Part shown: piece by piece, positions 1-13,700 of the stretch | Layout of the letters: the number at the start of each line of letters is the position of its first letter | How positions within the stretch are numbered: the stretch's first letter is position 1 | Source of the DNA: Bolinopsis microptera | Lineage: Eukaryota > Ctenophora > Tentaculata > Lobata > Bolinopsidae | DNA length: 64,000 nt | NCBI RefSeq assembly: GCF_026151205.1 | Contig: NC_087077.1 | Coordinates: 8,981,983-9,045,982 of the forward strand | Direction: 5' to 3' | Position numbers and translations under genes: made by a program | Notes under the pieces: model-generated | What the model saw: the letters and a program-made list of their open reading frames with translations, nothing else | Databases searched by the model: none | Told to the model about the DNA's origin: nothing

Positions 1-1551
1 GAAATTTTCGAGCTTTGTATGACTCTTAAAACCAGTGATAGATTGCGATTAGCGAGCTGTCACCTAACAGATAAGAATCATGGTGGCGTGTGATAGATCA
101 CTAGGTGTGAAAATAACAAAGCTATATAATGCTGGCGTTTGGCATGAGCGTAGCCCCCTAAAATTGTGTATTTTACAGTGCAGCATTCAGCAGCTTTGTA
201 GCTGGCGGCGGAATGGAAAGTACAAAGTCAGTATTTACAAAGGGTAAATCATCGTCTAAAAACCGAAATATAAACATTATATTGCTAAAACATCGGGTAA
301 AATTCAAGTTCAATAATTCACTTGAAAAAACGATTCCTGGCGGGTATATATCTTACAAATATTGTATATTATATAGCTTAAAAATACCAAATAGTTGTAG
401 ATTTTCCTTACTATTTTACAGAATCAAGGAGCCCCAAAACATCATTATCGTAGAGAGACATCAAAATCATATCAATGTATTTTAAAATCCAACTATCTTA
501 AAATCAAGGCCAAGATTAAGTCATGTCAACTATCATATTGAGATCTTAGAATTAAAAACAACCATACATCATTATATGATATCAATTCGCATATATCAAC
601 AAACATAAATCAGTCCGAACTGGTAATACTAATAGTAATTTCGAATTTAAAATTGAATAGCTAACTTTCGTGTAAAGAAAACGGTAGCAACCTTCATCAT
701 TTTTTTCATTGTATCAGAAAGGCTTGAGCTGTTAAAGAATTCAATAATGGACCATTGAACGGACTTTTGAGAGGATTCAATTTTCTATAATATGAATACG
801 GTTGTAACCATTCTCCTTAACGCGTTACATTCCTTAAATTAATCGAACTACAATAATAGAACAATATGATCGTCAATCAACCGGATAGGCAGGATCTTCT
901 CCTTTTTAAATAAATTAACAAATACGAGTTATGTGAGAGCTACAATTTAATAAATAAAAATCTAAAAATTACAACACATTGAGGCCTCTAAGTATTATAA
1001 TTATTTGCTGTCTCCCGATCGTAGGTTCTGTAAAAAGTCTTACAGAGGCAAACAACGATCGTGAATATTAAATATGTGCGCATACTTGCCAGTGTATGAG
1101 GTATGTGTAATGTATACACTAAATACACATCTGGTATCTTTCGTAACGTAATAAAATCTCCGCCCAAGGCTTTTCTCCACATTCCATATTTCATTTTAAA
1201 TATCAAATGTTTAAATATTATCATCCATCAACAAAAACAAAACATCAACAAAGTATTAGAGTTCATGGGCTCCGTATATCTCGCCTGCGATTCGGTCTTT
1301 TGTCTAACAGATTTACCTGGAATATTCTGATATTAATCATAATTATCATCTTCATATTAGTCTAAATTTAGGTCATGCTGTAAAACCAGATATTTTCGCG
1401 GGAACTTAACTCAGATCAATATCAGTTTGTTACAACTTGAAAAGCAACCACTAAAATGAGGAATTCTCTATCTTTGATACATGCAACGTATGTCAACTCT
1501 ATCTCTATTCCACCCGTAATCATGTGACCACACAACTAACCTGGTGACATA
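1..1551 (-). other. 3' UTR and 3' flank of the muscleblind gene
   Basis: This stretch lies downstream of the muscleblind stop codon on the minus strand. No coding exon could be supported here; the short open frames have no recognisable composition or splice context. An ATTAAA hexamer on the minus strand (plus-strand 946-951) is a possible poly(A) signal about 600 nt after the stop, but there is nothing else to confirm the transcript end. Confidence 0.4.
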
Positions 1552-1709
1552 CTATTGAGTAGGAGTAGCAGTAGGGGTCTGAGCAACTGTTTGCTGAGCG
1601 GAGGGGTATTGAGCTGGTATGCTGTATGGAGAGGAGGAGGCTGGTAAGGCGTACGTGGTGTACCCCAGCGCTGCTTGCTGATGCATTAGAGCTGCTGCTG
1701 TGGGATTCA
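1552..1709 (-). CDS. mbl/MBNL: Muscleblind last coding exon
   Basis: The acceptor TTTTACAG opens a frame reading [16 protein letters not shown] and ending A-T-P-T-Q-stop (TAG at 1552-1554). Q-Q-A and Ser/Thr/Pro-rich tails are usual for muscleblind C-termini. The upstream intron is only 122 bp (1710-1831). Confidence 0.78.
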
Positions 1710-4700
1710 CTGTAAAATAACAATAAGGTGAAACATCTGACAAATTGAAGGGATCAGAAGTGCCACAAACAGCCGCTTTAAATATAGCTGCTAAAATACA
1801 AAGTTCTGTTGAAACACAGAAAGAAACTAACTAAGCGCAGAGCTGGTTAGGAGTTGAGGTTGAGCTGTCATAGCGCCCTGTCCGGCTAGCGCCCCTTGTA
1901 GCGCCAACTGCTGGGACATGTTCCACGGAGACATGAGTGAGGCTTGTCCTGCCCCGGCCACTCCTAGAGCTTGTCTCTTCACCATCTCAGGGTACCCGGA
2001 CTGAAAGAGAGGGGTGAGGTGGGGTGAAGGGTAAGGGGGGTTTGAGGGGGTTGCAGCAGCTTGACAGATACAGCACTTGCTGTGGGGACAACAGTCGAGC
2101 AGATTAGAGCAGGCAGCTGGCCGATTCAAACCATGACCTGGTTAGTTTCAATACAAGCGTACTGGGGGTTTGGGGTAGGTTCGATCGTATGGGGTGTTAT
2201 GGTTTGAATAAAACAGCCGTTAGTTAGAACTTGTAAATGCTATATTTATTGCTAACTGGCTGTGTTGTGTGATCGTTAAAACAGCAGATTTACAAATGAT
2301 AAATATCATACCATAGTATCCATCAGCTTTCTCTTGCGGCTAGTCAGAACGGCTTTCTCAGCAGCCATTTGAGCTAACATGGTCGATCTAGCGATGGGGT
2401 CCTTGGGTAGAGCCAGAGCCCCCATAGCGCTCAAGGTAGCTGGGTCGTACAACCCAGCTCCCGGATTTCCCGCCCCAGCCATGCTCATAAGGCCAGCACC
2501 TCCCATCAGACCAGCCCCAGAGAAGGCCTGCCCCAAACCTGCACCTGCCAGACCATGAGCCCCTCCTGAGAGCCCGTTAAGTCCGCTTAGCGCGTACATT
2601 GGGTTCAGGGTGGGTTGAAGGGCAGGGTTAGGTGCCAGGGCAGCAGCTTGCTGGGCGTGGTAATATTGGCTGGGGAGGGCGGCGGAGAGCGGGCTGGATT
2701 GGTAGGAGGAGAAGGCCATGGAGGGAGTGGTGCAGGTGCTGGAGGTGGGGAGGAGAGCGGCGGAGGAGGCTGGTGTCGTGTAGGACAACTGGTTCCCGGT
2801 ACCTCCCGGTCCCTGCAGAGAAACAGCACATAGCAAAACAGCGGTACCACGATAAACCGCAACTTAAGCCTACATCGACCACAACCCTTGCTTTTAAATT
2901 TTTTTTAAGTGTTCGGTAAGTTTGGTCCGGATTAAAAAATATCACGGTCGAACGGTTGGTGATTGCAATCGATTTTATTTAGCAAGGGTCGCGGTCCACA
3001 GCTTAAAAAGCCTAAATATTGAAAAGTAGTCAAGATTCATCACATGTGATCTCCATTTTTAAAGCGAACGCCACTTAAATATGTAAGTAATCGATAATCA
3101 GGTCAGTAAATGAACGTATCAATTAGCTTGGGTAATAGCTTGTTGAGCGAAGGATGTTGTAACAATTCAGCTCTACAGTAGTCACATAAAGCAGCAACTG
3201 GTAACGGAATCAAGCCGGGTTTTTGGATTCTGAGCCGGCTTTAGTTCTCTCTTCCTCATGTGTGTCAGATAAAGTGTTGAGGGAGTTGGAATGCTGTTAT
3301 CAGTGTGATAACTACATTGAAAGATAACAGGCAATTTGGGCAACCCCAACAAAGCCTTGCAGCTATAACATTACATTGTCAGCGATAAGATATGGATAGT
3401 GGATAAGCTGCGTTCCCCAGGCCGCGGGGACACAGCGAAATAAAACATTTCCTTGTGTTTGAGTAAAGCAGACCCAGAACCCACAGACCAGGGAGGCCGA
3501 ACTGTGATATCTCGAGTATGGGTATATATATAGCGAGAGACCGGCCACGATTAAGCTGCTTTAAATTCTGAGCAATTCTTCAAATTTAGCAACGCAAATT
3601 GAAACGTTTGTTGCAATGTTTTTTGTGAGATCGAAATCTGATATCATTAATAGACAGCCATGATCTAAAATAAAATAATTGACATACCAGAGCAAGAGCC
3701 TGAGACTGGGCAGCTGCGGCCATGAGGGAGGAGGCGTTGAGCTGGTTAGCTTTAACTCTAGCTTGTAAGTGTGGGGGAGGGTGGTAGTAGCGACACGACT
3801 CTCGCTCACAACGCTCCTGAAAAACATTAGCATCAGCTCACGTGGTGATAGTCACGTGGTGATAGTCACGTGGTGATAGTCACGTGGTGATAGTCACGTG
3901 GTGATAGTCACGTGGTAATAGTCACGTGGTAATAGTCACGTGGTAATAGTCACGTGGTAATAGTCACGTGGTAATAGTCACGTGGTAATAGTCACGTGGT
4001 AATAGTCACGTGGTGATAGTCACGTGGTGATAGTCACGTGGTGATAGTCACGTGGTGATAGTCACGTGGTGATAGTCACGTGGTAATAGTCACGTGGTAA
4101 TAGTCACGTGGTAATAGTCACGTGGTAATAGTCACGTGGTAATAGTCACGTGGTAGCAAGTATATACTATATAATAAACCCGGCTAGTGCAGATGGTTTA
4201 CCAAATCTTATATAAGTGGCACATGTGCAGAGAGACAAATTAGTTGAAACCAAGAATTTCTGGATCAAGTAAGATAACTTAAATCATCAGCAGATCAACT
4301 ACAATTGCAAGATAACCAGATAACAAGATAACAAAGAAAACCAGATAGTATGAAAGTTAAGAGAGCTGCAAACCTTCATGAAGTCCATACAGACGGTAAC
4401 CATATTATCATTAGGGTCAGGGTGTATGTGGGGTTCGGGGTGAGCATACTTGCACTCGTCGTTACCCCTCGGGCACTGGGATCTTTGGTATTCTCTACAT
4501 ACCTGAAGGAGGGAGTCACGTGTTAAACTTAAACAGGTTGGTTTGATACAGAATTCTGTAAAGAGTCAATTGTTTTAACAAACAATTGTTTGATTAAAGT
4601 AGTCTGATTAGTTTGAACATGTCAGCTGGTAAAAACTTCTAATTACACTCAACACTAATCACACTCAACCTAATTAACTACCTTACTCGGGAATATTATA

Positions 4701-7700
4701 GCGGGTTAATTTATGACTGGGAAAATTAATGACCGGGAAAAATATGGCGGAATGTTCCAAAACCCACCAAGCATCAAAATGTTTTACTATTAGTTTACCT
4801 TACTCGGGAACATAATAGCGGGTTAATTTATGACTGGAAAAATTAATGACCGGGAAAATATGGCGGAATTTTCCAAAACCCACCACTTTATCCCAGTCAT
4901 AATATTCCCGAGTAAGGTAATCACATTCAACTTAAATAACTAATTACACTCAACACTAACCTCTAGTTTGTCGGATTTATCCTTCCTTCTGCCACCGGAG
5001 CAGGGAACCTCTGGGATGACGACGGCAGTTGGGGTGAAAGAGAGCGGCATTACCTGAGGCACCATGAACCCCCACGGAGAAATCATGTTCTGTCGGAGAG
5101 AAGAGGATGTTAGTCACGTGACTGGAGGGAAGAGGAGAAAATATAAACCCACCATTTTGATAAAATCATGATAAAAACATAATCAAAGTTTGTGCCTGTG
5201 TGTGTGAGTGTGTAGATTACACAAGCTGTATGTGCGCAACCAAGCCGGCTATTTCAGCACTCGTCCCAGCGTATAATATCTTGGTGTGTGTGTGTAGTGT
5301 GTAGCTCAAATAATAGTTCAGACACAGCGGAGGGTTACTTGCTCAGCGTTGTTCAAACCAGATAAATGTGAGAGCGGTAAATCGTGTAGAGCACGCGGGG
5401 TGAGTCAACGTTGTTGTTGTTGTGATGACGGTCACGTTTATTATTTAATAACCCCAACTCTAAATACAAACTAGGAGCATTCATCTTTTTCTATGGATAA
5501 TTATGACAAAGAAACAAAAGAAAAAAGTGTGGTTTCCATTGTCGTGAGTGAGGGATTGAATTGGTAAAAACGATGTTAGATAATTGCGCAGCTGTGTCCG
5601 CAGCTTTCAGCTTTGAAATTTCACTAACAAACGTACAATAATCATTGCGAATGAAGGGGTAGTGAGCCACGGGGAGAGGATTACCCTGCATTTCTCGCAT
5701 GAAAATCGATTACGGGAGCAATTTCACTGAAGAAAACATAGCAGAGTGGTGCGGGACTGGTCAACCTACAACTCTATAGACAATAACAAATTTATTTTTC
5801 AGCACCTGCGGCCAATTTTCTACATTCAACATCGCTTATTCCAAATTGGGTATGATTGGTTTAGCGAATTGGTCCATGAAAAGGTGGCAAAAATATCACG
5901 GGGTCACGATGAGCAGCAGATCACATCACTTTCAGGATCAGCTGGTTGCTAGGAGACGACAGCCATGCTGCTAGGAGACAGCCATGTTGCTAGGTTACAG
6001 CCATGTGGTTAAGTGACCAACACCTTGCTGGATGACAGCCACTTTGCTAGACGACAGCCACGTTGCTATGTGACAACGACATAGCTAGAAGCCACCAGCC
6101 ACATTGCTAGGTGAGACAGCCACATTTCAAGGACTTGCTCAGCAGTATACATACTCAGATAATGAGAACCACGTGGCACTGGGTCACGTGGTGTGGGTAA
6201 CCAGGCGGGCAGGACTCGAGGACTCATTACCTCCTTTCTTTAGTGTTGAACCTAGTTGAGGATGTGTCACTAGTCACCAAGATATGAACTAAACTAGATG
6301 AACAAGATAGTCGAGTAGTGATAAAAGCACGCGAAACTGTGTCGAGAACACATGAGGACGGTCAATAAAACGTGTGACAATGAGATACCTAAAAAGAATT
6401 TGTGAGGTAAAGGGAACAAAACAAGATCCAGCCTCAAGCACTGAAAGTGGTCCACACAATATGAGCACAATACAATATAGGAGTCAGGTGGGAGGGAGAG
6501 AAAGAGAGAAAGAGAGAGAGAGAGGCTGCCGCATTGTTCAGCTAGCTAGCTGTAGTACAAAATATGAGCTGAGAGATCGCCACAGTCCACATTAATTGAG
6601 TCCACGTGATATGCCCTTATTTGGTAACTCACACCGTACAATGCCCCCATGAAGTGGACCAGCTCATTACGTAGAAATTGTTTTTTAGAAAATAGAGCAC
6701 AAGGTAGAAATTTAAGTGAGCAAGGAGCAAGAGTGAGAGTTAGAGTGATGGTTAGAGCTTTATAGGTGACTTAGTGAAAGGGACATGCTGAGAAAAGTGG
6801 CTTAATGAGATCGTAAGATGTGCACCCTCAGGGCGACTTAATGAATAAGCTCAGACTTAAGGACTTAGGGCTACATACCATTTAATGGTATTACCATTGT
6901 CCAATATTGCATCCTTTTAAAACAAACCCAATCACTCAAAATACAGCGATGAATTGTTGTACAATGTAGATGAGGGTATGTATTGTAGGATCTAGTACAT
7001 TTGACATACCTTCCGCCGCCGACTAACACCACCTCTCCAGCCCTTCCCTCGGAAAATCATTACCAAGACTCAAGGACCAAATAACTAAGACTCAAAACTG
7101 GTTACTAAGTAACTAAAACTGGTTACTAAGACTCACAACTGGTTACCATTTATCGACACTCACAACTGGTATGGTTACCGCTCAATAGAACTCATAACGA
7201 TAGTCTAGAACAATAGCAACTGGAGGTATATAAAGTGGTTCCAGGCTGGTGATCTTGGATCGGATCAGTAGTTAGAATAGAAGTAGAGTGTGGGTGAAGC
7301 ATATGGTGGTGGGAGGAGTTCCTTTTGTTGGTAGACAAAGGGAATAGATCAGGGGATCTCATTATTCAACTGTTTGAAACAGATAAGACTGAAACTTCAT
7401 ATGAGATAATATTTCATCAGAGGTATGAAATAGTAGGATCTTTCTGGAACGGATCATGGCTAATGAGGATAGAAGACAGATGACTTTTAAAAGATATCAA
7501 AACGAACCTTTTTCTGTGATTTAGACATGTGGTGTTTGTTCTGAAGGAACTGTTTAGCACGAGGAAACGTATTTCCGATCTGCAAGTTAGACCCGACCCC
7601 GTATACAGAGGACCATTTCAAACTGTTCAAAGCGCCGAGTCCGTTACCAAGTCCGTTACCAAGTCCGTTACCAAGTCCGTTACCAAGTCCGTTACCAAGT

Positions 7701-10700
7701 CCGTTACCAAGTCCAGCAACATGTCCGGTACCAAGTCCGGTACCCAGTTCCACGCCAGGACCAGTGCCAGTAACTGGGACTCCACTGAAGGCGTCAGTCG
7801 GTTGTCCCACGCCAAGCTGGTAGGATGGGTTGTTCTGCATTTTTACTGAGTTCTCGTTTTTATAAAGATCTGGATCACGACTGTTCAGAGTATACAAAAC
7901 GGACGGATTGCAGGCAAAGTAAAGACGTAGTGTATCAAAACACATGCTGTGGACCGGAAACACCCCAAAATTCTGTGTTTATTTAAGGACGGTGTGATGT
8001 GCCGGTGTTTTTACACAGCCCATACAAGTTAACCGTAACTCATGTAGTCACGTGACAGCTACCGCCCTGTAGTGCTAAACAAATACCACGTGACAAGCAA
8101 ATACCACGTGACAAGCAAATACCACGTGACAAGCAAATACCACGTGACAATCAGAGATCAGCCATGCTTGGTTACGTCTACTGAGCCTCAGGATTGACAG
8201 CCCATTACAGAATCCCCTTAAATCCCATTAGCACTAAAGCACTAAGACTAATTAGGACTTTTACGAGAAATACACAGTTCAGCAAGGGATCATGATCAGA
8301 CCAGTTGTACCGTTAAAAAACACGGCTCCCACGGGTCGTTATAAAGCCATTTAACAGTCTTCAGCTGGCACTTAACTGTTCCATTACCGTCTATATCACA
8401 ACTCAACTATCAGGATCTGACGCGGCTCTCTGCCCTGGGTATTCTAGATTAGCTGCTCTTGATTTGGGTACTATCAACTCCGTTCTGATGAGCTAATAAC
8501 TTACAGGGATTGAGCGAGCTTTGAGACGCCAGAGTGGTGATTAATAAGGCTGGTGTTACAAATTGAAATTTATATTTTAACATGACAGCATATCCCGAGG
8601 GAATCGAACAAAAGACACTCGTACGAAACCCTCAATTGTCACATAGCATGCGCTAAAATATTAGACATCTCGCTAGTATGTCGTGACGTCATGCTGTCTT
8701 CTCTGAAAAAAGGAATCCTACCTTCCGTGGCTGCACTCTTGAAGAGGGGTTCTCTATCGTTACGGATCTTTTCATAGTGATGGAGCTATCAGGTACACTG
8801 TGTGGGACTGCAGATGTAATGTGCTGCGAGGAAGACAACACAAACCAAATGAACTAATGTACTATGGGACTGAAACTTGATTACGACCGGGGAGCAACAA
8901 ATGGCGTGTGACACAGAGCAGTGGGAGTAAGAGAGGGAGAGAGAGAGAGTGAGTTCTGAGGGCCCATCTGATTTTCAGGCTGTAACTCAATACACCCCTA
9001 ATTCTGGCTGTATTATACACGGCTGTAGAGAAGAACATCTCTCCAGTACAGGACACAGCTACCTGATCCTTGGTCCGGACCTTCAAGTCGTCTCTGTCGG
9101 ATAACTCAAGTGGAACACTATACCAGTTATACTGTGACCGGGTATTTTATCCGGACTTAACGTCTTTACCAGAGGTACTGCCAGTCCGGATACTGCGAGG
9201 CTTCTTTGGTAGTACCTATATAGCCTGGGATACTTGACCGGATATTCCTGGATAGTGGATACGCCAATTTGTCACGAAATCAATCGACTGGCAACAGTTA
9301 TCTACAAAAATGATAGGATTGTGAGTGAGCACTGAGCATGAATGATTTAATGGCTTGATAACCTAATAATCCATCACACGTACGTTGTACAATACAAAAG
9401 AACGTGCTGGGAAGGTATGCAACTAGTAGCTGTAGTTTAGTATAGTTCACGAGGAATACACGCACCAAGATTCATACAGCTACCGTCACAGAACTTCAAT
9501 AAAACTTGATATTGACAATAATTTCCCAGATATTCCCAATAATGGCTATTATTAGCTCGCCAGGCATGAACCGCCCATCCGTCATGATGATCAGGGTGAC
9601 AGGCAGATACAAATGGTGGTAGTCGTCAGATATTTAACGTTAATTAGCCTGCTTATTCGAATGTCCGCGCAATGAGGAGAGTTGGCGACATGCAGCCTCA
9701 AGGTTGCACATTCACTGGATACATAAGGTCTCGTGTGTGTGTCAGAATACTTAGAATATCAAGTACACTAAATTTTCCCTGACAAATTGACCCCGGGAAT
9801 TAGGGGACCCACAAAAGTGAATGGGTTAGACCAAAAATTACACAACGTTAACCGCTCCACTGCCCGAGACTTAACGTATCAAAAAATAGAAAATAGGCGA
9901 GTCATAGAAAATGACGCGACCGACCACCACTAAGAAACAGAGAGAGAGAGAGAGGTCACAACTAAATGGGGTGCCCGACACCTGCAATAATAGCTATATA
10001 ATGACCCCAGAAAAAAGAATGGCTGTTAAATAACTCTCCTAAGATGGCAGGATAGAGAGAATGAGGCTGGAGACAGAGCTAAGGTGTGAACACCTGGCTG
10101 CTACTGCGCTACAGTTAAAATATAGATCTTTGATCTGCAACAGAGAGCTTTGGGAGATAATAACGTAATATTTCGATAATCGTATCTTACTAAACCTAGA
10201 CCACTTACAATATATGTCATGTACTTTTAAAAACTAAAAGTTTTAGACCAGACGAGAAAATCTCCCGAATATTGGAAACCACAGTTCAGAACACTCTGCA
10301 GTGCAGGAGGGAGAGCGTGAAGGATGAAATCCAAAAGACTCAAACAAACGAATACGGGCTCCTCAGAAATGCGACCTTTGGAATAAAGGGATTGTCAAGA
10401 TATAAATCAGAGCAGGCCTTATAAGTCCTAATGATATTTAGGTGCTCGCCGAGTTTGGTATAACCGACACAGCAAAACGAGAGCGAGATCTGTAAAAGCA
10501 GCTCGCGTTAGTTCACGTCACGAAAGGCAGAGAGTGAGGGAGAGAGTGAGAGAGAGAAAAAGAGAGAGGGAGAGAGTGATAGCTGGAGGACATTGCAGGT
10601 GCCGTCTGTAGAGTGGTAACAGCTGGATCTCAAGCTTAAGGTCACTTGTAGACAGTAGAGATTTCCAGACTTAAGATCTGAGCAATCTACCCATGCACCT

Positions 10701-13700
10701 TGATTTCGGGGGCAATTATATAACCTGCAACATTTTCGTTGGCAGCTAATCTATAATCTATACGGGCTTATATAATGCTATAATGGAAACCGTTCATAAA
10801 AGCGGAGAGATGATGGCACTTTATGAACGATTTGGGAAGCTGTGTTTGTCAGTTTCTGGTTTAAATGATACCTCTCTGAGAGTGCCACGCGTGATTGTGG
10901 TATAGACACCGTGTCACGTGCCGGTTAAACCCCTGCCCGGTGTTTAAAACCAGCTAATACAGTTCAGACAAGCAGTGAGATGTGATTGGTGCTGGAGGGT
11001 GATAGTTTGATGGTTCAGTTGGTCAGGAGACTCGCATACGATTATACTGGAGTTTAGTTCTCGCAGGTTAGCGTTCAACAGGAGATATGGTAGAATTTAA
11101 AGACCGTGAATTCTGGGTAGATTGCGAAACCAGGTGAATCATCGGTATTTATGATGGGAAGCTGCAGACAGTGGTCACCAATAACATAATTGCACCTGGC
11201 AATATGCGACTAATTGGTTGTGGGAACTCCCAGTCAAATACAAACTGATTGAAGTTGACCAGGTACCCGGGGGCGGGGTAAATTAGTTTTTACACGTGAC
11301 AACTCATGGATGATTGCTGGCACACGTGTCAAATTAAACGAACTAAAATGCTTTCCACTTAAAAAATAACATCTCAAGATAGCCAGACTATAAAAAGGAA
11401 CTGATAAGGGCAGACAACGAGGATGAGGACTGACTCTGCATCCCGGATGTGATCTGCTGCTAGTGGACCGAGATAACAATGGTGGTGGGTGTGGGGGTAT
11501 CACGTGGTGTTATTACGGTTCTCTGGTTGGTGGTTTCATTAACAATCCAGTTATATTGGGTGAAATTGAACATTCTGGGGTATAGTATTAGTGATCGCTA
11601 TATTTTGTTACCGGCAACTTGACACATACTATGATAACAAATTATATTAGAATTAAAATGGAATTATTCTGATATACCTTGATAAATAATAATACAGTCA
11701 ATCCTGATTAAGTTTGAATGAATATATCTCTAATCCAGAGAAATGTAACGAAAACCAGCAGTTTGATCTCAGCAAACAGATAACAGATTCAACATTTTGT
11801 GTAAATAACATCATTATAGTTACACATAAAACACAGAAATGAACGACATTAACTTAAAGTTTAAGTGTGTGAGTGCTGAATGTTGAATGTTTCCAGAATA
11901 CAGGCTTACAAGCGTAATTAATATTCATGTTGAAATAAATAAACAGGAATGTATCTTCAACGAAGACTTGGATGAGCAGCGATGTTAGAAGCTTTGACAA
12001 AAACAGCGATTAAACACCACGAGGGTAACATTTTAAGCGGGGCACCTGGGATTTTGGAACTCACACACAGCTTTTGTTGAGTTTCAAGTATGCGGTTCAA
12101 GAAAACTTTATAACTATCAGTGTTCGCGGTTATTTAATTAAGTCAACGATCATAATCATAATGTTAATCTTGCTGATAAAGACTTTCACACCATCGTTTC
12201 GGACTAATTGATCCCCAAGCGGCACTGATAAGAGCCTATGATTGCACTGATTACGAGTTACGACGACGTCGCTGTGCATTGTATCCCCATAAAATGTACA
12301 TCTTACACTCCAATGCCAGCATGAATGGACAAACAATAAACTGTTTAGAAACCTAGAAAACTCTAACGCGCAACCGTGTAATGTAAACTTTATTGTAAAA
12401 AGCAGCATAAAAGGTGTGAGTCATAAGGGACCTCATAAAATCTTTGTCGTTACACGCTGCCCAATATGTTTATTACACAGTGTGTTAGGTTTATTAAGAT
12501 TAGATGAATATAAGGTTTTAGCAGTTGTGGTATATGATTGAGTGTGGAAAATGTGGTGGACAATCAACTACAGGAAGTTTGGAGACTATCCTGCAGACGA
12601 TGTAATCTTGAAGTTGATGTTTGAAGGGTAATTAATTAATTAATTAATATAAATTAAGCTGAATGAGAGAATTGTTGCATTAAGAATCGTCGCAATAGGT
12701 TAATGACGAGATCGCCAGACAAGCACACAACTCTTAATTCAACCACCAAGATTGCAGCTTTGCTATTTCACACCTTGTCCTTATGGCGATAAGGTACTTT
12801 TTAAAAGTACATTGATAACCATATAACATTTGTTGTAAAAGTATGTATATTATTCTTTGTCAAACCGAGTTCAGGCCGGTTTCATTTGACGTATACGATC
12901 GGTCTTTGCATGTTTGTTTGAGAAACTTGTATAATGTACATTTTGATTTTGTAGTGAAGTGTGTTGTAATAATTAATCGTCCAATCTACTGCGCAGTCAG
13001 CCAAACCGAAGTGATTTCAAACTTCAAGGATAATTCAATCTAGAACGCAGCGATATTTACAAATTTGCGGTACAAAAATTGGAAACCAGCAACAGAGAAG
13101 GCGAATTGTGAGGACCAATAATACAGTCAGGGAGCAGAAATTTTACCGTTCAATATTTCACCTCACAGCATTTAGGGGTAATAAATAACAAAGGGTTTAG
13201 GGTTGGATTCAAGGTTAGAACAATGTTCAGCTTGAAGTCTGATTATAGGATTGGGAGGTGAGTCACTGTGAGGTAACATATTGTGGCAAAACATCATGTA
13301 CCCGTACATTTGCGATTCAGCAGTCCAAATCGAGGCTTGTTTAAACGCATGTATTCGTTTTAAATGATTGATGCTTAGCCATGATCATCTTTTGTTTTTC
13401 AAGAGACAAAGATTTGTTTGAATTGTGAAGATAGGCGCCCAAGAGTGCGGTCAAGTTTGCAAGATGAGTATTAGTGTTTGCAAGAATATGAACTATCAAC
13501 TTGTCAAATATAGCGTGAAAAGTGAGTGAGAACAGCGAGTGGGCGCCAATGGGCGGCGGTGGCGGAAATGGGCGGCCCGGATCCAACAACAATAAGCAGC
13601 GAACTCATGCTCATTACCTGACGGAACTATTTTCATCTTACACGATCTTGCTACTACCACACACCCTAAACAAATACAGTACTTCAACCTTTTTCTAGTG

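Noticed and set aside
2605-2945. Overlapping open frames on both strands around 2.6-2.9 kb
   Set aside because: They are shadows of the GC-rich muscleblind low-complexity exon 2312-2812, whose own frame has matching splice sites and phase.
3837-4155. CRISPR-like regular array
   Set aside because: Units are contiguous 14-mers without spacers, in an animal intron; it is a minisatellite.
7529-7849. Plus-strand open frame with repeated S-V-T-K
   Set aside because: It is the antisense of the L-G-N-G minisatellite exon; the minus frame fits the muscleblind exon series in phase and position.
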